64,000 nucleotides of DNA, taken from assembly GCF_950097975.1 (NCBI RefSeq), contig NZ_CATNHF010000001.1, forward strand, positions 861,446 through 925,445. Reading direction: 5' to 3'. The position numbers and the translations under genes were made by a program. The notes beneath the pieces are model-generated. The model had not been told where the DNA came from, searched no databases, and saw only the letters and a program-made list of their open reading frames with translations. Shown piece after piece: positions 8,603 through 18,443 of this stretch; within the stretch, counting starts at the first letter, position 1; each line of letters begins with the position of its first letter. This DNA comes from Microbacterium sp. T2.11-28 (GTDB taxonomy: Bacteria; Actinomycetota; Actinomycetes; Actinomycetales; Microbacteriaceae).

Positions 8603-9253
8603 TCAGGCGTGCGGGACGGGGTCGTTCGCGTTCCGGTCCCGCACGAACCAGATCGCGCGCACCTCGACGTCGCCCTCGTTCCAGAACCGGTGGGGCAGCG
8701 CCGAGTCGAACACGATCGAGTCGCCCGGGACGAGCGTCGTCGCCTCGCCGCGCACCTCGACGCTCAGCCGCCCCGCGATGATCACCCCGTACTCGCGGCC
8801 CTGATGGACGATGTGCTCGGCGGGCGCCTCGGTGCCGGGGGCGTAGACGACCTCGAGGAACTCGGCGTCGGCCTCGCCGCGCGCCGTGAGCCTGCTCCAC
8901 CGCGGGCCGGAGCTCAGCTTGATCGAGGGGTGCTGATCGGCGCGCTGCACGATGCCGCTCGCCTCCAGGTCTCCGCCCTCGCCCGAGCCTGATCCGCCGC
9001 TGTCGGACGGCGCCGTTGCCCGGACCGGCGGACCCTGCGGGTCGAGGATCTCGTGCATCTGGACGCCCAGCTCGGCGGCGACCGCGTAGAGCGCCGGCAC
9101 GCTGAAGGACCCGATGCCGCGCTCGACCTGCGAGACGTGGCTCGCCGAGACGCCGATCCGGCGGGCGAGCTCGCGCACGGTCAGGCCCGCACCGGCGCGC
9201 AGCTCCCGCACGCGCTCCCCTACGGTGTTCCAGGGCGTCTCGAGCTCGGTCAT
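8603..9253 (-). CDS. XRE-family regulator with C-terminal cupin domain (first copy)
   Basis: A 216-residue DNA-binding protein. The helix-turn-helix is at about 10-65 (VRELARRIGVSASHVSQVE), followed by a Gly/Ser-rich linker (about 82-92) and a cupin barrel (about 130-205) for a small ligand. XRE-cupin proteins usually regulate adjacent catabolic genes. It lies 16 bp after the second XRE-cupin gene and is last in the left-pointing series. Its stop codon falls in the repeat cluster, which suggests the repeat invaded the gene end. It shares architecture but little sequence with its neighbour, so the two probably have different ligands. Confidence 0.85.
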   Translation of the reverse strand: MTELETPWNTVGERVRELRAGAGLTVRELARRIGVSASHVSQVERGIGSFSVPALYAVAAELGVQMHEILDPQGPPVRATAPSDSGGSGSGEGGDLEASGIVQRADQHPSIKLSSGPRWSRLTARGEADAEFLEVVYAPGTEAPAEHIVHQGREYGVIIAGRLSVEVRGEATTLVPGDSIVFDSALPHRFWNEGDVEVRAIWFVRDRNANDPVPHA

Positions 9254-9269
9254 GCGCTCGCCTCCTCGT

Positions 9270-9935
9270 TCAGCCTGCGCTGCGACGGTGCAGCCGGCCC
9301 ATCACGTCGAGCACGTCGACGGCGTTGCGGATGTCGACGGGTGCGTCGGCATCGGTCCGGCGGGTCGACCCGACGATGTACCAGACACCCTCGGCGACCT
9401 CGTCTGTGTGGTTGAAGTAGTAGTGGGGCCGCTGAGCGTCGAAGCACAGCGAGTCGCCGGGCCGCAGGACGAAGGTGTCGAACTCGAGCTTGAGCGTCAG
9501 CTCGCCGCGCACGATGTAGCCGTGTTCGACGCCGACGTGCCGCATGTGCGTCTCGTCGATCGAGCTGGCCGCGCCGGGCTGATAGGTGGCGAGCACGGCG
9601 TCCATGCCCTCGTCGCCGCCGACCGCCAGACTGCGCCACGTGACACCGTTCTGCATGACGATCTCGGGCGCCGCCGAGAACGGCTGCACGGGGTCGGGAC
9701 GCATGCGGGGCCGGGCGGGCGCGGCGACCGGCGGGTGATGACCGAGCACGTCGTCGACCGAGAGGCCGAGGCAGCTGACGATGGCGTACAGCGTGCTCAC
9801 CGAGGGCTGCACCTTGCCGGTCTCGACCTGCGACAGCAGGCTCGGCGAGATGGCCGCCTCGGCGGCGGTGGCGCGCAGGCTGAGGCCCCGCGCGGTGCGT
9901 GCCGCACGGATGCGGTCACCGAGCTCTCCGGTCAT
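9270..9935 (-). CDS. XRE-family regulator with C-terminal cupin domain (second copy)
   Basis: A 221-residue regulator: helix-turn-helix at about 6-60 (AAEAAISPSLLSQVETGKVQPS) and a cupin at about 115-200. Its 5' region contains GGTGTTCAGTCT on the minus strand (9980-9991), a 12-mer repeated exactly before the bicupin operon at 21,543 and imperfectly in the liv promoter. It is therefore a candidate regulator of the whole 8.6-23.6 kb island, including itself. A 75-bp gap separates it from the M24 gene upstream, enough for its own promoter. The ligand is unknown. Confidence 0.85.
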   Translation of the reverse strand: MTGELGDRIRAARTARGLSLRATAAEAAISPSLLSQVETGKVQPSVSTLYAIVSCLGLSVDDVLGHHPPVAAPARPRMRPDPVQPFSAAPEIVMQNGVTWRSLAVGGDEGMDAVLATYQPGAASSIDETHMRHVGVEHGYIVRGELTLKLEFDTFVLRPGDSLCFDAQRPHYYFNHTDEVAEGVWYIVGSTRRTDADAPVDIRNAVDVLDVMGRLHRRSAG

Positions 9936-9979
9936 GAGCCTCCCTTCGCGAGACCGACCCTACTCCTGGCTGTGCCGTC

Positions 9980-9991
9980 AGACTGAACACC
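9980..9991 (-). promoter_or_regulatory. Shared 12-mer before the XRE-cupin gene
   Basis: Reads GGTGTTCAGTCT on the minus strand, 45 bp before the start of the 9270-9935 regulator. It is identical to 21,543-21,554, and 10 of 12 bases match 18,282-18,293. Candidate operator for one of the XRE-cupin regulators; direct evidence is only the repetition in three intergenic gaps of one island. Confidence 0.45.
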
Positions 9992-10010
9992 ACGACGTCT
10001 CGTGACGAGG

Positions 10011-11321
10011 TCAGTACGGATTCGCGACGAACAGCTCCTGGGCGGGGAAGCGGGTGAGCACTTCGATGCCGTAGTCGGTCACCACGACCTCCTCTTCGAT
10101 CCGCGCCGCGGACGATCCGTCGGAGGCGGGGCAGTAGGTCTCCATCGCGAACACCATGCCGGCCTTCAGCTCCACCGGGTCGGCCATGGAGTTCAGGCGG
10201 GAGATGATGGGGCGCTCGTGCAGGCCGAGGCCGAGCCCGTGGGCGAACTGCAGCCCGAAGGCGGCCAGCTCGTTCTCGAAGCCGAAGTCCTCGGCCTTCG
10301 GGAGCACGGCGGCGACCTGATCGCTGCCGACACCCGGCCGGATCGCATCGAGCGCGGCGTCCATCCATTCCCGCGCCTGCTTGTACGCGTCGTGCTGGCT
10401 GGGCGTCGCCCATCCGACACCGAAGGTGCGGTAGTAGCAGGTGCGATAGCCGTTGTAGGAGTGGATGACGTCGAAGAACGCCTGATCCCCGGGCCGGATG
10501 ATGCGGTCGGTGAAGTTGTGGGGATGCGGGTTGCACCGCTCCCCCGAGATCGCGTTGATGGCCTCGACTTGGTCGCTGCCGTACTCGTACAGACGCGCGT
10601 TGGCGAGGGCGACGATCTCGTTCTCGCGCACGCCCGGACGCAGGGCGTCGGCGATGTCCTGGTAGACGCCGTCCACCATCGCCGCCGCCTGGTTCAGCAG
10701 CATGATCTCGTCCCGGTTCTTGATCACCCGCGCGTCGAGCATGTGCTGCTGGGCGTCGGCGATCCGGATGCCGCGGCGCTGCAGCTCGAACAGGAACGGC
10801 GGCTCGATGATGTCGATGCCGACGGGCGCATCCTTCAGCCCCGCCGCCGCCAGCAGCGACTCGATCTCGTCGATCGCCGTCTTCATGAGGTCGGCGCCGC
10901 CCTCGGGCGCGACGGCGCCCTTGAACCCCAGGAAGCCCGCGCGGTAGTTCTCGTCGGGCACCCAGTCGGAGTAGAGCTTGTGGTGGCGCACCGCCGACCC
11001 GAAGTCCCAGAGGATCGGCTCGTGGCCGCGCATGAGCAGCGCGTAGCGGATCATCTTGTCGCCGAGGGCGCCGCCGATCCAGGTCTGGGTCGTGTAGCGG
11101 ATGTTGTAGAAGTCGAAGAGCAGGAAGGCCCCGCACTCGCTCGCCTCCAGCGCCGCCTGAGCGCGGCCGAGGCGGTACGAGCGCAGCCGGTCGAAGTCGA
11201 CGCGGTGCTCGTAGTCGACGCCCATGATGCCGGGCGAGCCGAGGGGACGGACGCCGGCCGGCCGGTCGGCGGGCCGCTCGAAGCGGCGCTGGCCGTGGCC
11301 GTGGCCGTGATGGGCGCTCAC
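10011..11321 (-). CDS. M24-family (aminopeptidase P / creatinase fold) hydrolase with an altered metal site, copy A
   Basis: A 436-residue pita-bread-fold protein. Four of five usual M24 metal ligands are present: Asp284, His361, Glu394 and Glu409. The second aspartate of the D-x10-D-xx-RTF motif is Cys295 (GYRTCYYRTF). GTG start, chosen because it overlaps the RidA stop as GTGA; the N-terminus is His/Gly-rich, and an internal ATG (MGVDYEHRVDF) matches the start of copy B. It is the last gene of the liv operon. M24 relatives include Xaa-Pro peptidases, creatinase, ectoine hydrolase and DMSP lyase, so neither peptidase activity nor any of these names is safe. Confidence 0.8.
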   Translation of the reverse strand: MSAHHGHGHGQRRFERPADRPAGVRPLGSPGIMGVDYEHRVDFDRLRSYRLGRAQAALEASECGAFLLFDFYNIRYTTQTWIGGALGDKMIRYALLMRGHEPILWDFGSAVRHHKLYSDWVPDENYRAGFLGFKGAVAPEGGADLMKTAIDEIESLLAAAGLKDAPVGIDIIEPPFLFELQRRGIRIADAQQHMLDARVIKNRDEIMLLNQAAAMVDGVYQDIADALRPGVRENEIVALANARLYEYGSDQVEAINAISGERCNPHPHNFTDRIIRPGDQAFFDVIHSYNGYRTCYYRTFGVGWATPSQHDAYKQAREWMDAALDAIRPGVGSDQVAAVLPKAEDFGFENELAAFGLQFAHGLGLGLHERPIISRLNSMADPVELKAGMVFAMETYCPASDGSSAARIEEEVVVTDYGIEVLTRFPAQELFVANPY

Positions 11322-11788
11322 GCGTCCTCCGCCGGGGCGGCGGCGACCACGTGGAACTCGAAGCGCAGCCGCGCGTCGGTGGCCAGGCGCACCACCTGCA
11401 CCGTCGTGCTCGTGGGGATGTGCCCGCCGAACCACGCGGCCTGGTGCGCGTTGACGACGTCCTGGTCGGCCTCGACGTCGGTGAAGAAGCGGATCATGTT
11501 GACGACGTCCTGGCGGCCGCAGCCCGCCGCCGCCAGCGCCTGGTCGAGGTGGTCGAAGGCGTTGCGGACCTGTCCCGCCGCATCGGTGGGCATCGCGTCG
11601 AACACCTCGGCCACGTGAGGGTGGTCGTGGTAGACGGGAGCGCCGGTCACGCCGCTGATGAAGACGAGCCGCGCCGGGGAGACCACGCGGATCGCGGGCA
11701 CGAACGGGCTCACGATGCCGGCGTCGAAGCCCTCGTGGTGGATCACGTCGGCCTGGCCGACCCGACGCGGCGGGGGGATCTGACTCAT
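11318..11788 (-). CDS. RidA/YjgF-family protein lacking the canonical Arg105
   Basis: A 156-residue Rid-family protein. RidA itself hydrolyses reactive enamine/imine intermediates such as 2-aminoacrylate using Arg105 in a PARS-type motif. Here the equivalent segment reads PTSTTV, without the arginine, so this resembles the Rid4-Rid7 subfamilies that lack that deaminase activity. It lies 25 bp after the amidohydrolase gene and overlaps the M24 start by 4 bp (GTGA). Rid proteins in catabolic operons often act on unstable nitrogen intermediates, which supports a nitrogenous substrate for the island, as inference. Confidence 0.8.
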   Translation of the reverse strand: MSQIPPPRRVGQADVIHHEGFDAGIVSPFVPAIRVVSPARLVFISGVTGAPVYHDHPHVAEVFDAMPTDAAGQVRNAFDHLDQALAAAGCGRQDVVNMIRFFTDVEADQDVVNAHQAAWFGGHIPTSTTVQVVRLATDARLRFEFHVVAAAPAEDA

Positions 11789-11813
11789 CTGCTTCTCCTG
11801 TCGGTGATGTCCG

Positions 11814-13475
11814 TCACCGGACGCTGGTCGTGGATCGGTGGGTGATCCGCCCGCCGAGGACGGTCAGGTCGCTCCGGATGTCGCGGAGCTCCTCGTCGGC
11901 GCAGGTCAGCGGATCGCGGGTCGGCACGCACAGGTCGGCGTCGTAGCCGGGCACCAGGCGACCGCGATGGCCCTGCTCGCCCGTGAACCAGGCGGCATCC
12001 CTCGTGTACGCCGCGATCGCGGCCCAGCGGTCCATGCGGTGAGCGGGATCGCGGCGGCCCCGGCCGTCGAGCGTGTCGCCGGTCACGAGCCACCAGATCG
12101 ACGCCCACGGCGAGAACCAGTTGGCCCGGGTGGCGTCGGTGCCCGCCCCGATGACGATGCCGAGCTCCCGCATCGTGCCGATCGGCGGCGCCTGCGCGGT
12201 CGGGGTCTCGCCCCACGCGTCGGCGTAGTCGCTCCCCTTGAGGATCAGCCGGTTCTGCACGAGCACGCCCGCCCCGAGCCGCGCCAGCCGCTCGAGGTTG
12301 CCCCGGCTCGCCTCGTCGGCGTGCACGATCGACCAGCCGCGACCGGCGACCAGCCCGGTCTCGGCCTCGACGCGCTCCCACGCGTCGAGGATCCGCCCGA
12401 GCGTCGCGTCGAGCACGGCGTGCACGCTCATGCGCCAGCCGCGACGTGCGCAGAGGCGGACGATGTCCACGAGCTCTTCGGCGGCGTCGTCGGGCATCGC
12501 GAACGGGTCGAGCCCCTCCATGTCGTGGCAGCCGAGGTGCGGGATCTCGCCGACGCCGACGATCCGCAGCATCCCGTCGCCGGAATCGGGCTGCACGAGG
12601 GTCGTGAGCGCATCGATGTCGGCGACCTCGCCCCCGCGGGTCCAGGCCGAGACGAACAGGCGCGCCCGGATCCCGAGGTCGCCCGTCCGCCAGACCGCGG
12701 AGATCGGGTCGTAGTCGCGCGGGGTCATCAGCAGCCCGCCGCCGTCGACGACGCCCGTCAGTCCGTGCCGGGCGAACTCGGCGGCCATCGCCCGGACGCC
12801 CTCCTGCGCCTGTGCGGCCTCGGCGCCCAGCGACAGTCCGATCGGCACGGCGAAGGCCCCCACGCCGCGGATCCGTCCGGTGAGCGCACCGTCCTCGTCC
12901 CGCTCCAGCACGCCGCGCGGCGGGTCGGCGACGGCGTCGGCGAATCCCGTGGCGCGCAGCCCCGCGGCGTTGAGGATGCCGAGGTCGTACAGCTCCTGCA
13001 GGTACACGGGGTGATCGGGCGCGACGGCGTCGAGCTCGGCGCGGTCGGGCGCGCGTCCCTCCGCGAACTGCGAGCGGTGCCATCCGCCGACGACGGAGAT
13101 CCAGGCGCCCGGCGGAAGGGCCTCGGCGGCCTCGGCGATCGACGCGAGCGCGCCCTCGACCGAGCGCACCGACTCCCAGTGCAGCGAGCGGGACCACGAG
13201 TTGGCGCCGCGGACCGCGTGGATGTGGGAGTCGTTGAGGCCCGGGATCACGCGACGACCGTCGAGGTCGATGACCTCCGCGGCCAGGTCGGCGTAGGGCG
13301 CGAGCTGCTGATCGGTGCCGACGGCGACGACGCGACCGGCGGCGACGGCGATCGACTCGACCTCGGCCGGAGCCTGGTCGGGGTCGGCGAAGGTGGTGAT
13401 GCGGCCACCGCGCAGCACGAGGTCGACGAGCGGCAGGGCGCCCGTCAGACGGGGCGCGCGGGGATCGGCGGGCAT
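11814..13475 (-). CDS. Amidohydrolase (YtcJ / amidohydrolase 3 family)
   Basis: A 553-residue metal-dependent hydrolase. The N-terminal small beta domain leads into the metal-binding HxH (His84, His86 in NDSHIH); further candidate ligands are in SVHAVLD and IVHADE, and GTDA near the end supplies an Asp. YtcJ-type enzymes are large and act on N-acyl, formamide or cyclic amide bonds. The ATG lies 11 bp after the LivF stop; a longer open frame upstream would run into livF. Position within the transporter operon suggests it attacks the imported compound. No signal peptide is seen, so it acts in the cytoplasm. Confidence 0.82.
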   Translation of the reverse strand: MPADPRAPRLTGALPLVDLVLRGGRITTFADPDQAPAEVESIAVAAGRVVAVGTDQQLAPYADLAAEVIDLDGRRVIPGLNDSHIHAVRGANSWSRSLHWESVRSVEGALASIAEAAEALPPGAWISVVGGWHRSQFAEGRAPDRAELDAVAPDHPVYLQELYDLGILNAAGLRATGFADAVADPPRGVLERDEDGALTGRIRGVGAFAVPIGLSLGAEAAQAQEGVRAMAAEFARHGLTGVVDGGGLLMTPRDYDPISAVWRTGDLGIRARLFVSAWTRGGEVADIDALTTLVQPDSGDGMLRIVGVGEIPHLGCHDMEGLDPFAMPDDAAEELVDIVRLCARRGWRMSVHAVLDATLGRILDAWERVEAETGLVAGRGWSIVHADEASRGNLERLARLGAGVLVQNRLILKGSDYADAWGETPTAQAPPIGTMRELGIVIGAGTDATRANWFSPWASIWWLVTGDTLDGRGRRDPAHRMDRWAAIAAYTRDAAWFTGEQGHRGRLVPGYDADLCVPTRDPLTCADEELRDIRSDLTVLGGRITHRSTTSVR

Positions 13476-13486
13476 TCGGGCTCCGG

Positions 13487-14199
13487 TCAGATGCTCAGGT
13501 GGCGCTCGAGGAGCACGTCGTCGGCGCGCAGCTCCGCCGGGGTGCCCGACCAGGCGATCGTGCCGGAGTCGTCGATCACGATGACGCGCTCGGCGATGTC
13601 GAGGGCGAGGTCCACGTTCTGCTCGGCGATGAGGATCGACAGTCCCGACGCGCGAAGCCCTTCCAGGCGGTCCTGGATGACATCCAGGACACTCGGGGCC
13701 AGGCCCTCGCTGGGCTCGTCCATGATGAGCAGCGACGGGTTGGTCATGAGGGCCCGCCCGATCGCGAGCATCTGCTGCTCGCCACCCGAGAGCGACCGCG
13801 CCATCGAGCCGGAGCGCTCGGCGAGCCGGGGGAAGAAGTCGAACACGCGCTCCACGGTCCACGGCTCGGAAGCGGCGGCGCGCCGGGCCCGCGGGACCAC
13901 GGTGAGGTTCTCCAGCGTCGTGAGCGAGCCGAAGACGCGACGGCCCTGCGGCACGAGCGCGATCCCGGCGCGGGCGATCCGGTGCACGGGAAGCTTGGTG
14001 AGCTCGGCCCCGTCGAAGACGATCGATCCGGCCGTCACCGTCGGCGGACGCAGCCCGCAGATCGCGCGGACGAGCGTCGTCTTGCCCATGCCGTTGCGAC
14101 CGAGGAGGGCGACGCTCTGCGCGTCGCCGATCTCGAAGTCGACGCCGTGGAGCACCTGCGCCGTCGCGTAGCCGACGTGCAGGCCGGTGACTGTGAGGC

Positions 14200-14203
<4 letters not shown>
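13487..14203 (-). CDS. livF: ABC transporter ATP-binding protein, LivF type
   Basis: A 238-residue cytoplasmic ATPase of a branched-chain-amino-acid-type (HAAT) importer. Walker A GRNGMGKT (35-42), signature SLSGGEQQ (about 137-144) and Walker B LLIMDEP (158-164) are all intact. The GTG start overlaps the livG stop (GTGA), showing coupled translation. The two ATPases drive the LivH/LivM pore. HAAT importers also take up amides, urea or aromatic compounds, so the substrate is more likely that of the flanking hydrolases than leucine. Confidence 0.9.
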
Positions 14204-14999
<796 letters not shown>

Positions 15000-15003
<4 letters not shown>

Positions 15004-16301
15004 TCGAGCCCCTGGAAGCTCTGCGAGTACGTCGGCTGCGCGAGGGCCTCTTCGGGCGTGCGGCCCAGCCACTGGTCGACGTCCTCGAAGGTCGCGATCG
15101 GCGTGTTGTAGAAGTTGCCGTCGTCGCCGGCGACCACCTCTCGCACGTACACCGGTCCCACCATGTTGTTGTAGTCGTCCCACGAGACGCGTCCGAAGAT
15201 GCTGTCCTCGAAGGTGTACTCGGTGATGGCGCTGACGAGCTCCTCACCGGTGACCAGTCCCTTCTCCTCGAGCACGGAGGCCACCAGCGACGCCGTCATG
15301 TAGCCGCCGGCCACGTAGGCGCCGGGGACCTTGCCGTCGGCGAACTCCTTGTAGGCCTCGATGAACTCGGCGACCGCGTCGCTGTCGCGTCCCTCCGACC
15401 AGTAGCTGATCGACTTCACGCCGACCACCTGGTCGCCCATGGCGCGCAGGGTGCCCTGGTCGAGCGAGCAGCAGTTCATGAGCAGCTTGCTCGAGTCGAG
15501 CCCCAGGCCCTGGTAGGCGTTGAGGAAGTTCGGACCCGGGGCGCCACCGGCGGTGGCGACGTAGACGACGTCGGCACCGGCGGCCTGGATCTGCGACACG
15601 TACGTCGAGAAGTCGGTCGTCGTGTTCGGGAACCAGATCTGCTCGACGACCTCGCCGCCGTTCTGGGTGAAGCCCTGCACGAAGCCGGCGCACGACTCCC
15701 AGCCGAACGCGTAGTCCGCGCAGAGGGTGACGGCGGTGTCGAAGCCGCCCTCGGTGGCCGCCCACTCGCCGCCGGGGTAGTTCGCCTGCGAGCCGCCCAT
15801 GGAGCCGGTGCGGACCGTCAGGTCGTTGGCGTTGCGCTGGGTCAGGTCGTCGGAGGCGGCGACGGGGTGCAGGTTCGGGACGCCGACGCTCGCGGCGTAC
15901 TCGGCGACGGCCAGGGCCGTGTTGGCGATGAGGGGGCCGACGATCACGTCGACCTCGTCCTGCTCGACGAGCTTGCGCGCCTTGGTGAGGGACGTCTCGG
16001 GGTTGCCGGCGTCGTCCTCCACGATCGTCTCGATGCTGACGCCGTTGACCTCGGTGCCGTTGAGGTCCCAGTAGAGGTTCCAGCCGTCCACCATCTCCTG
16101 ACCGGCGACGGCGAAGTTGCCGGTCGTCGGCGAGATGTAGCCGACCTTGAGGGTGCCGCCGGCCTCGCCGCTCGATCCCGAGGTGGGCGCGGGCTCGGCC
16201 GCTCCCGGAGGGGCACAGGCGGTGAGGGCGAGGGCGGTCGCCGCCGCCAGGCCGGCGACGGCGAGCGCCGATCGGCGACCGCGTGTCTTCATTGACGTCA
16301 T
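15000..16301 (-). CDS. HAAT-type substrate-binding lipoprotein
   Basis: A 433-residue extracytoplasmic solute-binding protein. The signal peptide has a twin Arg (GRR), a hydrophobic stretch and lipobox LTAC with Cys29, so it is membrane-anchored outside the cell. The body has the LivJ/FmdD-like type I periplasmic fold (GYISPTTGNFAV near the mature start). It overlaps livM by 4 bp (ATGA) and livG by GTGA. Related receptors for short-chain amides and urea are of similar length (about 400), longer than leucine receptors (about 370); amide or urea-like ligands are therefore a possibility, not a finding. Confidence 0.85.
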
Positions 16302-17356
16302 TGCAGGTCCTTTCCTTGGTGCTGTTCGGTGGGGTGAGGGTCGGAGTCTCCCGGCGGCGAGGCCGCACGTCGGGCGCGCAGGCGGCGGAACAGCTTGCGC
16401 GTGCTGCCGGCGATGCCGGCGCGGGCGAAGAGGATCACGAGGATGAAGATGAGGCCGAGGACGGTCGGCCAGCGGTCGACGTGGCTCGACAGGACGTTCT
16501 CGACGAGGACGACCACCGCGGCGCCGATCAGCGGTCCGAGCAGCGTGCCGACGCCGCCGAGGATCACCATGACGATGAGGTGCACCGAGCGGTCGACGCC
16601 GGCAGACGAGGGGCTCACGAAGTGCGTGTGCCACACCGCCAGCAGTCCGGCCAGCCCCGCGACGCTCCCCGAGATCATGAACGCGCCGAGCTTGTAGGAG
16701 CGCACGCTGTAGCCGAGGCTCCGCATGCGGCTCTCGCTGTCGCGGATGCCGCGCAGGCTCGCGCCGAACGGGGAGTTGCCGACGACGTACAGCAGCGCGG
16801 TGGCGGCCACGAAGGCGGCCAGGACGACGTAGTAGTAGATCCAGTACGACGCCATCCACTCCGGTCGCTGGATGCCCGAGATCCCGTTCTCCCCGCCGGT
16901 CACCGACGACAGGCGGAACGCGAGCCCGTAGATCAGCATGCCCACCGCGAGGGTGACCATGAGGAAGTAGATGCCGCTCGTGCGCATCGACAGGAGCCCG
17001 TAGATGAGGGAGACGAACACCGTCATCCCGAGGGCGAAGAGCGCCTGCATGCCCGGATCGAACCCCTCGCGCGACGCCCAGCCCGCGCCGTAGGCGGAGG
17101 CGGCGGCGATGCCCGCGTGCCCGAGCGAGACCATCCCGCCGTTGCCGGCGAGGAAGTTCACGCTCGCCGCGAGGGTGGCCGAGATGAGGATCGTGGACAC
17201 GAGCGAGACGACGAAGCCGGAGGCGCCGAGGTAGGGAAGGGCGATCGCGGCCACGAGCAGGGCTCCGAGGAGCCCGAGGTTCATGAGCTGGACGCGGTCG
17301 CGGCGCGGGGCGCCGAAGGTGCGGACGGTGCGGGTCTCGACGATGCGGTTGCTCAT
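16298..17356 (-). CDS. livM: ABC transporter permease, LivM type
   Basis: A 352-residue inner-membrane permease with about nine hydrophobic segments from residue 27 to 325. Characteristic LivM segments are the SVNFLAGNGGMVSLGHAG region and the cytoplasmic EAA-like loop FGASLRGIRDSESRMRSLGY, which contacts the ATPase. The C-terminus is Arg-rich and cytoplasmic. It shares a single base with livH (TGATG) and 4 bp with the receptor gene, so all subunits should be made in step. It forms the translocation pore with LivH. Confidence 0.9.
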   Translation of the reverse strand: MSNRIVETRTVRTFGAPRRDRVQLMNLGLLGALLVAAIALPYLGASGFVVSLVSTILISATLAASVNFLAGNGGMVSLGHAGIAAASAYGAGWASREGFDPGMQALFALGMTVFVSLIYGLLSMRTSGIYFLMVTLAVGMLIYGLAFRLSSVTGGENGISGIQRPEWMASYWIYYYVVLAAFVAATALLYVVGNSPFGASLRGIRDSESRMRSLGYSVRSYKLGAFMISGSVAGLAGLLAVWHTHFVSPSSAGVDRSVHLIVMVILGGVGTLLGPLIGAAVVVLVENVLSSHVDRWPTVLGLIFILVILFARAGIAGSTRKLFRRLRARRAASPPGDSDPHPTEQHQGKDLQ

Positions 17357-18222
17357 CAGGCAGCCTTTCCGAACAGGCCCGTCGGGCGGAACACGAGGAC
17401 GAGGGCCATCGGCAGGAAGATCGTGAAGTAGGCCAGCTCGGGGATCCAGGCCTTCGCGAACGCGTCGATCAGGCCGATGAGCACGCTGCCGACCGCGGCG
17501 CCCGGGACGCTCCCCAGGCCGCCGATGATGATCACGACGAGGGCGTAGAGCAGCACCTCGTTCTGCACGCCGGGGAGGATGCTCTGCATCCCCGCGCCGA
17601 TCGTGCCGCCGATCGCGGCCAGACCGGCGCCGACGACGAACATGCCGGTGAACACCCACCGGATGTTCACCCCCATCGCGCCGATGATCTCGCGGTCATC
17701 GACGCCGGCCCGCACCACCGCTCCCACGCGGGTGCGGGTCTGGACGAGGGCCAGCGCGACGCCGATCGCGATCGCGAGGCCGATGACGAAGATCCGGTAC
17801 CAGGGGTAGGCGAAGTCGCCCAGGACGAACGCCCCCGGGATGCGGACGGCGTTGGGGAGGTTCTGCGGGTCACCGCCGAAGAAGGCGAGGCAGAGGTCCG
17901 CGATCACGAACGAGACGCCGATCGTCAGCAGCACCTCGGGCATCTCCTGGCCGCGGACGAAGCGCAGCAGCACCACCTCGACGAGGAACGCCGTCAGGCC
18001 GACCGCCACCATGGCCGCGATCACGGCGACCAGCAGGTTGCCGGTGAGCGTCGCGATCACGACGCCGATGTAGCCGCCGAGCATGTAGAACGCGCCGTGC
18101 GCCATGTTGACGATGCGCATCAGTCCGAACACGAGCGTGAGACCGCTCGCCAGGAGGAACAGGAGTGCGCCGAAGCTCAGTCCGTTGAGGACCTGCTGGG
18201 CGAGGAATACGGGTTCGAACAC
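17356..18222 (-). CDS. livH: ABC transporter permease, LivH type
   Basis: A 288-residue membrane permease with about eight helices. LivH hallmarks are the ASGLTLVFGLMRIVNMAHG segment near residue 30 and the ATPase-contact loop around TRVGAVVRAGVDDREIIGAMG. GTG start at 18,222 preceded by GGAAGG 12 bp upstream; no better start is seen. It is the first gene of the long left-pointing operon (livH, livM, receptor, livG, livF, amidohydrolase, Rid, M24), downstream of an AT-rich promoter with a palindrome. Confidence 0.88.
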   Translation of the reverse strand: MFEPVFLAQQVLNGLSFGALLFLLASGLTLVFGLMRIVNMAHGAFYMLGGYIGVVIATLTGNLLVAVIAAMVAVGLTAFLVEVVLLRFVRGQEMPEVLLTIGVSFVIADLCLAFFGGDPQNLPNAVRIPGAFVLGDFAYPWYRIFVIGLAIAIGVALALVQTRTRVGAVVRAGVDDREIIGAMGVNIRWVFTGMFVVGAGLAAIGGTIGAGMQSILPGVQNEVLLYALVVIIIGGLGSVPGAAVGSVLIGLIDAFAKAWIPELAYFTIFLPMALVLVFRPTGLFGKAA

Positions 18223-18443
18223 CGATCTGTCAGACCTTCCACATCGTCGGGGAGCTGCCTGGGTGGGACCCAGTGAAGCAAGGAGTGAACACCCTGTCAA
18301 GTGTTACTGCACATCAATCAAGTAACAGTGCACAGGCGCGGGCGGGCAGGCACCGGGGCCCGGGGCGCGCGGCGGGAACGCGGCCGGAGTGCTGCCCGAC
18401 CGCGTACCGCGCACGGGGTCCCGCCGCCGGAGGACGGCGCGTC
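18223..18443 (-). promoter_or_regulatory. livH operon promoter region with palindrome and shared 12-mer
   Basis: On the minus strand TTGACA (18,300-18,295) is a perfect -35 box, with TTCACT 17 bp downstream as a weak -10. Just upstream lies the inverted repeat TGTTAC (18,302-18,307) / GTAACA (18,322-18,327) in an unusually AT-rich stretch; TCAAGT also occurs on both sides, at 18,297 and about 18,318. A 10-of-12 match to the 12-mer GGTGTTCAGTCT lies between -35 and -10 (18,282-18,293, minus). This looks like regulated control of the transport operon. The rest of the gap to 18,443 holds no feature that I can see. Confidence 0.5.

Noticed and set aside
11814..13862. A 5' extended start for the amidohydrolase gene to 13,862
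   Set aside because: The added 129 residues would be out-of-frame livF sequence with basic low-complexity composition; the ATG at 13,475 lies 11 bp after livF.
18282..18293. GTGAACACC near livH as a PHO-box unit
   Set aside because: Only one unit, no 11-bp partner, and no link to phosphate genes.
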